Source: Thermococcus sp. 21S7 (lineage in GTDB: Archaea > Methanobacteriota_B > Thermococci > Thermococcales > Thermococcaceae). From it: a DNA stretch of 64,000 bases. Shown here piece by piece: positions 53,598-64,000 of this stretch. Each line of letters begins with the position of its first letter. Position 1 is the first letter of the stretch. Under the pieces are notes generated by a model. The model searched no databases. It had not been told where the DNA came from and saw nothing but the letters and a program-made list of their open reading frames with translations. Both the position numbers and the translations under genes were made by a program. Where the stretch lies: positions 62,001 to 126,000 of the forward strand of contig NZ_SNUT01000007.1 in NCBI RefSeq assembly GCF_012027615.1, read 5' to 3'.

Positions 53598-54296
53598 ATG
53601 GACAGGATTGAGAAGGCTAGGGCAATCATCGAGAAGGCCAAGGCCGAAAACAGGCCGCTCGTCGAGCCTGAGGCGAAGGAGATACTCAAGCTCTACGGCG
53701 TCCCCGTTCCGGACTTCAAGGTCGCCACCAACGAGGAGGAGGCCGTTCAGTTCGCCAGGGAGATCGGCTACCCGGTCGTCATGAAGATCGTTTCTCCGCA
53801 GATCATCCACAAGAGCGACGCCGGCGGTGTTAAGGTCAACATCAAGAGCGACGAGGAGGCCAGGCGGGCCTTTAAGACCATCATGGAGAACGCCAAGAAC
53901 TACAAGCCGGACGCCGACCTCTGGGGCGTCATCGTTTACAGGATGCTCCCGCTTGGCAAGGAGGTCATCGTCGGTATGATCCGCGACCCGCAGTTCGGTC
54001 CGGCCATCATGTTTGGCCTCGGTGGAATCTTCGTCGAGATCCTCAAGGACGTCAGCTTCCGCGTCGCCCCGATAACCAAGGACGAGGCCCTCGACATGAT
54101 CAAGGAGATCAAGGCCTACCCGATCCTCGCCGGAGCCCGCGGTGAGAAGCCGGTGGACATCGAGGCCCTCGCCGAGATAATCACCAAGGTCGGCGAGCTC
54201 GCCCTTGAGCTTCCGGAGATCAAGGAGCTCGACATCAACCCGATCTTCGCCTACGAGGACTCAGCCGTTGCCGTCGACGCCAGGATGCTTCTCTGA
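53598..54296 (+). CDS. acdB: Acetyl-CoA synthetase (ADP-forming) beta subunit
   Basis: A 232-residue ATP-grasp subunit of ADP-forming acetyl-CoA synthetase, which conserves energy by turning acetyl-CoA, ADP and Pi into acetate and ATP. Typical segments are ILKLYGVPVPDFKVA, GYPVVMKIVSPQIIHKSDAGG (with the conserved His) and MIRDPQFGPAIMFGLGG. Length equals that of the P. furiosus beta subunits. The alpha subunit is encoded elsewhere, as usual in this order. ATG 53598 follows GAGGTGATTGGT. Confidence 0.94.
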   Translation: MDRIEKARAIIEKAKAENRPLVEPEAKEILKLYGVPVPDFKVATNEEEAVQFAREIGYPVVMKIVSPQIIHKSDAGGVKVNIKSDEEARRAFKTIMENAKNYKPDADLWGVIVYRMLPLGKEVIVGMIRDPQFGPAIMFGLGGIFVEILKDVSFRVAPITKDEALDMIKEIKAYPILAGARGEKPVDIEALAEIITKVGELALELPEIKELDINPIFAYEDSAVAVDARMLL

Positions 54297-54501
54297 GGGC
54301 TTTTGGCCCTTTTCTCTCCTATTCTGAGTTTGCGGGTATCTCAAGATATAGTGTGGTTATCGCAGTTGGGTTTGTACATTTTGACATGCTATAGGTGCAT
54401 GGAGGGCTGAGTTGTGTAGTCCTCGTAGTAATAAGTTACTACCGCATCGTCATTGAGTAGAACATAATGCTCATTTCATTTCATACTTTGGTGCATAGAA
54501 A

Positions 54502-57554
<3,053 letters not shown>

Positions 57555-57577
<23 letters not shown>

Positions 57578-58643
57578 AACTGGATGGCAATTCCTTGACT
57601 TAGCGAAAGCCTATGGACTTGGCATAGTAGTTCGTACCCTGTCCAAAGAAGCCGTTATTGCTGATACAGGAAGCTATTACGAAATACGAAGTAGGAATGA
57701 ACTAGATTTTTCAAAGCTTTCAAAAATTGAGGGCTACTTAGGTAAAGACATTGAGGAATGGGCCAATGTTCTGGGTACTCTGAAAAGTAAAGATCGAGAG
57801 GGCATCAGAAAGGATATGGAAGAATTTCTCACAGATGAAGATAGAATAAAGCGGATTTTTGAGCATAAACTTGACGGAGGAACAGTTTTGATTGATAATC
57901 TCACAGGGAAATCCGTTACACTACCCCAATCTCTCGAACTTGGGGCGAGTAAAGGCATTAGGGTGGAAATTCCAAAAGCTATCAGAGAAAAAAGAGGGGA
58001 AATAGTTCCGGCTTCATTACGCGAGAGTCAAGTAAAGATACCTGCTGAGGAGCTCTATCTCGCTGTGTTGGGGGCAATAAATATCTCTGTCTGGAAAGGC
58101 TCAAAGGAGTATGTGGTGGCTGTTTATCCCCTTCCACTGGACACCAGAGTTGAGGACATTTATGCAATAAAACACAGGCTGAAGGAATCTGTCAAAGGCT
58201 TCCATAGAGCAGGCTATTTCTCTACAGTTGCGAGAATTGCAGTTAGGCTCGTAAAAGAAGAAAAAGAGCTAATGCGTGGCGGTTCTTTTCTACCCAAAAT
58301 CGGAGGAATCCTCTATGGTGTCATGATGAGGACCGGGAATCAACCTAAGCCCTTTACCTCTGGTCTATTTCCGTTGGATTTTCTCCACTCCCTTGTTGAG
58401 ACGCTCGAAGGTGAGGAGGCCATTGACAAGTGGACTGAGATTCTTGATAGAACTTCCTACATCAAGGGCTACGAAGACATTGCCATGGCGTTATCTAAGT
58501 TCATAGCTGAACCAACTTTGGAGAACTACTACTCCTACATCCGGCTTCACTTAAGAAACGAGTTGAGGTCAAACTCAATAAAATTCGGTTCTTATGACGC
58601 GGATTCCCTTTTGGAGGTGTTGAAGAATGTCGAAGTTAGCTGA
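57555..58643 (+). CDS. Cas8a-like large subunit of the type I effector
   Basis: A 362-residue protein assigned by position (between cas3 and a small-subunit gene) and by size, as I-A Cas8 proteins are much smaller than Cas8 of other subtypes. It opens MNRYLVPKTGWQFLDLAKAYGLG, similar in style to the Csx9/Csa4 group. No catalytic motif is expected; the family recognises the PAM. It overlaps the cas3 stop by 23 bases. I am sure it belongs to the effector cassette, less sure of the exact Cas8 subfamily. Confidence 0.65.
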
Positions 58644-58956
58644 GCTGTTTGAGAACGAAGCAGTCAAGGACTTTGGAGTAGCACTTAGAAAAGCCCTGAG
58701 AATCGGGGAAGACTACTCCTCTCTAGTCGAACTAGAATATGCCGAAACCAAAGAGCAGTTCGCAGAAGTGATAAAGCGCTTCCTCAGGAGGTATGAAACT
58801 CTGGCAAAGAAAGGTTACAAAGGCAAGCAACTGAAAAGACCGAAGGAAGAGAGCCTTGTTGAACTAATAAGGCTGGTGGATGAACACGGCGTCAAGCTTG
58901 TTCGTTCTGCACTCATAAGCTATGCCCTTGTTAAAGGAGGTGAGGAGAATGAGTGA
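58627..58956 (+). CDS. Cas11/Csa5-like small subunit
   Basis: A 109-residue, all-helical, charged protein overlapping the cas8 gene by 17 bases and cas7 by 8. Size, helical content and position match Cas11 (Csa5) small subunits that line the non-target strand in Cascade. Sequence similarity cannot be judged by eye since the family is very divergent. Confidence 0.6.
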   Translation: MSKLAELFENEAVKDFGVALRKALRIGEDYSSLVELEYAETKEQFAEVIKRFLRRYETLAKKGYKGKQLKRPKEESLVELIRLVDEHGVKLVRSALISYALVKGGEENE

Positions 58957-60034
58957 AGAAAAGACAAAGGTTTTTGAGATTGCCATACTCGGTAGGGCCC
59001 TTTGGGAGCTCCACAGCCTCAATAACGAAGGGAACGTTGGAAACGTCGTTGAGCCAAGAAGCGTCAAGATAATAGACCCAAACACTAGGAAGGCAGTAAC
59101 TACCGACGGCATCTCAGGAGAAATGCTCAAGCACATACACGCCGAGATGATGTGGATACTAGATACCAAAAATAATCTGTGTGACGCTTGCAAAATACAA
59201 CACCCGGAGAGGTTTAACTATGTCATAAAAACTAACTCGACGGTTAAGAGTAGCATCAATAGACCAGAAGATGCAATATCACAGGCCCTAAACACCTGTG
59301 ATATATGTGATATCCACGGATTCATGATTACTGAGAAAGTTACAGTATCTAGGAAGTCTACCGTTGAATTTGGCTGGGCCTTGGGAATTCCTGAAGTATA
59401 CAGAGATATACATCTTCATGCTAGGCACTCTACACAGACGCAAGCAATAGAAGAAGTTCTGGAGCCAGGACAATGGGGCGAACACAAATGTTCGGTTAAA
59501 GGATGTGACACTGACCCAGATGAGGGTAGACTACTTAAGATAAACGGAAAATGGTACTGTGAAGCCCATGCTCCTACTGCTCAGATGATATATCACCGAC
59601 CAACAAGAACTGGAGAATATGCAATAGTTACAGTGTTCCAGCCATGGAGAATATGTCTTAATGAGGCAAAACAGGATGTCTACAGTTATGAATGTGAGGA
59701 TAGCAAAAGGATAAAAAGATACGAACTTGCCTTGAGAGCATACCAGCTTATGTTCTTAAGACCCCAAGGAGCTATGACAACAACACGGTTACCTCACACG
59801 GTTGATTTTAAGGGCGTAATAGTGTACTCCACCGAGCCTATTCCTGTGCCAGTGATTTCCCCACTTAAAAAGAACTACAAGGAGGAGATTACATCAATAG
59901 CACAGAGTTTCAAAAGCGGTGATAATGAACCGATTAAGGTCGTTGAATTTAATAGCCTTTCAGAGTTCGTTAAAAAGCTCAGTAGCCTACTAAGTAAGTC
60001 AGAGCCCTATACAATGAACTTCAACACTAAATGA
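58949..60034 (+). CDS. cas7: Cas7 backbone subunit (Csa2/DevR type) with cysteine-rich insertions
   Basis: A 361-residue RAMP. The N-terminal segment HSLNNEGNVGNVVEPRSVK, then GISGEMLKHIHAEMM, matches the Csa2/DevR family opening (SLNxxxxxGN and ISGExLxHxxxxxL). Unlike ordinary Csa2 (about 320 residues) it has cysteine pairs C78xxC81 and C117xxC120, and a finger-like C181x4C186x17C204x2H207, suggesting one or two zinc sites. It polymerises on the crRNA spacer. ATG 58949 follows GGAGGTGAGGAG. Confidence 0.82.
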   Translation: MSEEKTKVFEIAILGRALWELHSLNNEGNVGNVVEPRSVKIIDPNTRKAVTTDGISGEMLKHIHAEMMWILDTKNNLCDACKIQHPERFNYVIKTNSTVKSSINRPEDAISQALNTCDICDIHGFMITEKVTVSRKSTVEFGWALGIPEVYRDIHLHARHSTQTQAIEEVLEPGQWGEHKCSVKGCDTDPDEGRLLKINGKWYCEAHAPTAQMIYHRPTRTGEYAIVTVFQPWRICLNEAKQDVYSYECEDSKRIKRYELALRAYQLMFLRPQGAMTTTRLPHTVDFKGVIVYSTEPIPVPVISPLKKNYKEEITSIAQSFKSGDNEPIKVVEFNSLSEFVKKLSSLLSKSEPYTMNFNTK

Positions 60035-60055
60035 AAGAATGGGAGGGATGTCTCC

Positions 60056-61249
60056 GTGACTAAGTGGCTCAAGCTGGTCGTTCATTTCCCTTCTTTTTAT
60101 TCGTATAGGATACCGGAATATTCCTCACAGTATGCATTAGCGCTACCTATAATAGCCCCCTCTACAATAAAGCTGGCAATAGTCTCAACGGCAATAAGGA
60201 TAAGCGGGAAAGTTGAAACTGGCAAACGGATTTTTGACTACATTAAAAATGCCAAGGTTGGTGTTAAACCGCCCGAAAAAATTGTAATCAATAGCGTTTT
60301 TATTAAAAGACTGAAGAAGAAGGATGGAATAGCCATTGGTGCCGAGGGAATTGGAAAAACGATTATTTTAGAGTCGAAAGCGAATAAAAGACTTATTATT
60401 AAGACAGATTCAGAGGTTCCTGTGTTTAAAATTGGAGGGAAATCAACAATAGGATATTACATCCCTGGAGAATTGGAAGTTAACATTAAAGACCAGACCA
60501 TTAAAGTTTCTGAGTTAATCATTTGGGACAAGGACCTAAAGATCGTAAAAGCCGGTTCCGATGGATTTAGACCATTAAAGCTAACAAAAAACGAAGCAGA
60601 GGGATTGTCAAAAGATGAAAAAGAGAGAAAGAAAAGAGAACTTAAGGGACTAAAGACGAAACTTGAAGGTATGTATAAAGAAAAGCTGCAAACGTTCCTC
60701 TTTATGAATAAAGAAAAGTTCAAAGGGCGAGTACTATACCGTTCAGAAGAATTTACCCTCTATACCCTTTCTGGGAACTCACAAAGGTTCACAATAATAG
60801 AACCGAAGGACAAGAGAGAATTTATCTTTCAAAGTGCATCTACGTTGGCTTCCGGATTCCAAGAGAGCTTTGGCGTCAGAGAATACATACACTTCTCCGG
60901 AGACGTAGAGGTTTACATGGAACTGTCAGATGATGCTCCGAGAGACGTAACGCACTACGCAAAGCACATAAGATACCTTGGCACGAGTGATTCATTGGCA
61001 TACGTGAAAAGCGTTGAACTCGTTGAGGAGCCCCCTCAAGAGGTGATATTCCCAGTTGCAATTTCTGAGATACTACCAGGTTCATACATCTACCCTGTGA
61101 AGGACTTTTCACCCAAAGCTACCTTTGAGCAGATCAACCCATATTCCTCAAAAAATCCTGGAAAGCCATATGAGACCAAATACTATCCCATAAGACTCTC
61201 CAGAAGGCCAGTAGAGGGTAGTAATTGGAAAGTCATTTTCATTTCTTAA
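60056..61249 (+). CDS. cas5: Cas5-family subunit, enlarged
   Basis: A 397-residue RAMP that starts with GTG 60056 and the Cas5-type opening KLVVHFPSFYSYRIPEYSSQYALALPI, followed by IAPSTIKLAIVSTAI, the place where Cas5 proteins read Y-x-x-P-P-P-S-T. Cas5a proteins are commonly about 240-260 residues; here the middle (about 130-250) holds extra strands and a lysine-rich helix (KDEKERKKRELKGLKTKL). It should cap the 5' handle of the crRNA. It ends the AT-rich cassette. Confidence 0.78.
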   Translation: MTKWLKLVVHFPSFYSYRIPEYSSQYALALPIIAPSTIKLAIVSTAIRISGKVETGKRIFDYIKNAKVGVKPPEKIVINSVFIKRLKKKDGIAIGAEGIGKTIILESKANKRLIIKTDSEVPVFKIGGKSTIGYYIPGELEVNIKDQTIKVSELIIWDKDLKIVKAGSDGFRPLKLTKNEAEGLSKDEKERKKRELKGLKTKLEGMYKEKLQTFLFMNKEKFKGRVLYRSEEFTLYTLSGNSQRFTIIEPKDKREFIFQSASTLASGFQESFGVREYIHFSGDVEVYMELSDDAPRDVTHYAKHIRYLGTSDSLAYVKSVELVEEPPQEVIFPVAISEILPGSYIYPVKDFSPKATFEQINPYSSKNPGKPYETKYYPIRLSRRPVEGSNWKVIFIS

Positions 61250-61307
61250 ATAATTTTACATGTCTGTTGGGGTGTTAAGGCAACTAAAAATGAGATTGTA
61301 ATCAGTG

Positions 61308-61340
61308 TTACAGGTTTGTTTGTTACAAATAGATCTGTAA
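61308..61340. promoter_or_regulatory. Inverted repeat in the gap between the interference and adaptation modules
   Basis: TTACAG and CTGTAA arms (61308-61313, 61335-61340) flank an AT-rich 21-base centre that contains TTTGTTTGTTACAAAT. The gap of 118 bases is the longest inside the cas locus and probably carries the promoter for cas4-cas1-cas4, so the repeat may be an operator. Confidence 0.35.
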
Positions 61341-61343
61341 TAA

Positions 61344-62867
<1,524 letters not shown>

Positions 62868-62877
62868 GGTGATGTCC

Positions 62878-63603
62878 ATGGGTGAGGTGGAGGAGTTCGC
62901 GAAGAGGCTTGAAAACTACCTGAGGTACGGCAACCCGAGGGGACCAAAGAGGAGCATGCCTATAACGCAGCTATCCTTTTGCCCGCTTAAACTTGCCCTG
63001 AGCCTGCGCTTTGACGTCCGCTATTTTGGAACCAAGAACGACGGCCAGATTTTGGGGACGGTGCTACACGCCGGACTGATGGACACGATAGTCAATTCCT
63101 GGGACTACCTGAAGGGCAATCTACAGGAGAAACCGCTCGTCGAGGTCCCGGTTCAGTACGAACTTGAGGACGGGTGGGTTCTGAGCGGGCGGGCCGACCT
63201 GGTCGTCGGAAAGCACGTCTTCGAGTTCAAGTTCCTTCACGAATACCCCTACGAGGGAATCCCCGAGGGCATCGAGGGGCCAGATGAAATACCCGATGAC
63301 AGCGTGGTGATAGCGTACGTCGAACAGCTGAACGCGTACCTCCACATGCTTCCCAACGTTGAAGTCGGGCACCTATGGGTGTTCAACCGGAATAGCCTCG
63401 TGCCGTGGAAAAAGATACCTGTGAAGAAGGACGAAGAAATGTTCAAAGAGTTATTACAGCGCGCCAGAGACGTCATAAATCTCGTTGAGGACCTTGAGAA
63501 TGGAGAAGTCCCAGAAAGGCCCGAGCCGAGGTTCGGCTGGGAGTGCAAGAACTGCATCTTCAGGCCGATATGTTCTGCAATCACAGAGAGGGCGCCTAGA
63601 TGA
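62878..63603 (+). CDS. cas4: Cas4-family nuclease (second copy)
   Basis: A 241-residue Cas4-type protein, longer than the first copy. Cys35 in LSFCPLKL and Cys223, Cys226, Cys232 in WECKNCIFRPIC are the predicted cluster ligands; HVFEFKFLHEY carries the nuclease EFK motif. Paired Cas4 proteins in Pyrococcus (Cas4-1, Cas4-2) define the two ends of a prespacer. ATG 62878 is chosen because GAGGTGAT at 62866-62873 is properly spaced. It overlaps the convergent cas2 by 8 bases. Confidence 0.9.
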   Translation: MGEVEEFAKRLENYLRYGNPRGPKRSMPITQLSFCPLKLALSLRFDVRYFGTKNDGQILGTVLHAGLMDTIVNSWDYLKGNLQEKPLVEVPVQYELEDGWVLSGRADLVVGKHVFEFKFLHEYPYEGIPEGIEGPDEIPDDSVVIAYVEQLNAYLHMLPNVEVGHLWVFNRNSLVPWKKIPVKKDEEMFKELLQRARDVINLVEDLENGEVPERPEPRFGWECKNCIFRPICSAITERAPR

Positions 63604-63853
63604 TGTCCTCCATCGGATTCTTCTCCGTTCCAAAGACGTCGCGGAGGGGCTGTGAGCGGAGGCGGTAGATTACAACGGAGTCCTCGTCCTCGTCTATTAT
63701 TTCCTTCAGCCCTGCTTTAATGCGCTCGTACTCTGCCCTGGTAACCTCGCCCTCAAAGACGCTGTTCTGAACCCAGTGAAGGTGCTGGCGGAGGAACTTC
63801 TTGACCCTGTTCACTCTCTTTACGGCCACGTCGTAGACTATAACTACGTACAT
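63596..63853 (-). CDS. cas2: Cas2
   Basis: An 85-residue ferredoxin-fold Cas2 starting MYVVIVYDVAVKRVNRVKKFLRQ, with the conserved Asp8 after the first strand and HWVQNSVFEGEVT as second strand region. It bridges Cas1 dimers. It lies on the opposite strand, convergent with the second cas4, so it is transcribed separately from the other cas genes. The 147 bases to the window edge show no CRISPR repeat. Confidence 0.95.
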   Translation of the reverse strand: MYVVIVYDVAVKRVNRVKKFLRQHLHWVQNSVFEGEVTRAEYERIKAGLKEIIDEDEDSVVIYRLRSQPLRDVFGTEKNPMEDII

Positions 63854-64000
63854 CCTCTCACCGGAGGAAATACTAAAAAGGGCTTTTAGGAGTTGCGATT
63901 GTGCAGTATCATATTCAAATGTCCAAAATACATCAAAACTCGGGATCTGAGGAGTATAATCAAAAATACATGCCGGTTAAGCCTCAGAAAGCCTTGAATA

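Noticed and set aside
53589-53784. Serine/arginine-rich reading frame antisense or shifted to acdB and similar long shadow frames across GC-rich genes
   Set aside because: They lack ribosome-binding sites, have arginine/serine/proline-rich shadow composition, and overlap well-supported genes completely.

Overview
The window is chromosomal DNA from a hyperthermophilic euryarchaeon of the order Thermococcales, most likely a Thermococcus. The evidence is reverse gyrase next to a TrmBL2 chromatin protein, cupin-type phosphoglucose isomerase beside ADP-dependent glucokinase, an HPS-PHI fusion, ADP-forming acetyl-CoA synthetase beta, a secreted protein ending in a CGP-type tripartite tail, archaeal ribosomal and translation genes, TATA-box promoters, and GGTGAT/GGAGGTG ribosome-binding sites. 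Genes are densely packed, often with 1-8 nt overlaps, and most of the window looks moderately GC-rich. Functions are read from sequence and family knowledge; nothing was searched.

Layout. 1-5.7 kb: a TPR-like protein (partial), a large secreted FG-GAP/PKD protein, RNase Z, TraB-family protein, a zinc-ribbon miniprotein and a single-KH protein. 5.7-13.6 kb: an M50 protease, then sugar metabolism: pgiA and glkA, each with a match to the Thermococcales glycolytic motif, and the mannosylglycerate operon mpgS-mpgP-manC-(membrane protein)-manB. 13.6-17.4 kb: an unknown secreted protein and a Co/Ni ECF transporter (cbiMNQO). 17.5-20.1 kb: an IS200/IS605-like relic, then the translation operon rpl44e-rps27e-aIF2alpha-nop10-PAC2. 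20.2-23.5 kb: ferritin-like protein, small wHTH, split LysO, alanine aminotransferase, MoaD/ThiS-like protein. 23.6-28.6 kb: tRNA-Ser and tRNA-Cys, then ftsZ-secE-spt5-rpl11-rpl1-rplP0-rpl12. 28.6-39.7 kb: DTD2, a sugar-isomerase-fold protein, a HARP-type PIN nuclease, tRNA-Thr, M20 peptidase, GNAT, phosphoglycolate phosphatase, TruD, Pth2, a membrane-anchored surface protein and aspartyl-tRNA synthetase. 39.7-45 kb: a second IS605-like/structured-RNA relic, a NusA-like KH protein, then HD hydrolase, DUF4392 protein, HAD hydrolase, a degenerate FtsZ-like protein and HPS-PHI. 45-54.3 kb: arginase-fold protein, zinc and wHTH small proteins, trmBL2, reverse gyrase, SWIM protein, a DUF4139-like secreted protein and acdB. 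54.5-63.9 kb: a type I (I-A-like) CRISPR-Cas locus, cas6-cas3-cas8-cas11-cas7-cas5-cas4-cas1-cas4 with cas2 on the opposite strand; no CRISPR array is visible.

How the genes work together. pgiA and glkA carry out the first steps of the modified Embden-Meyerhof pathway. Fructose-6-phosphate feeds manC/manB to GDP-mannose, which MpgS and MpgP turn into the thermoprotectant mannosylglycerate. HPS-PHI supplies pentose phosphates from fructose-6-phosphate. AcdB belongs to the enzyme that recovers ATP from acetyl-CoA, and alanine aminotransferase is the overflow route from pyruvate.

The most notable points are: (i) a 251-residue FtsZ homologue that has lost the GTP-binding tubulin signature but keeps the T7 synergy-loop Asn-x-Asp-x-x-Asp, so it could cap FtsZ filaments; (ii) an abrupt base-composition change inside the cas locus, which suggests the interference cassette was exchanged between host-like cas6 and host-like adaptation genes; (iii) a divergent I-A effector with a cysteine-rich Cas7, an enlarged Cas5 and a helicase-then-HD Cas3; (iv) two glycolytic operator sites placed on opposite sides of their TATA boxes; and (v) two related IS605/omega-RNA-like relics.
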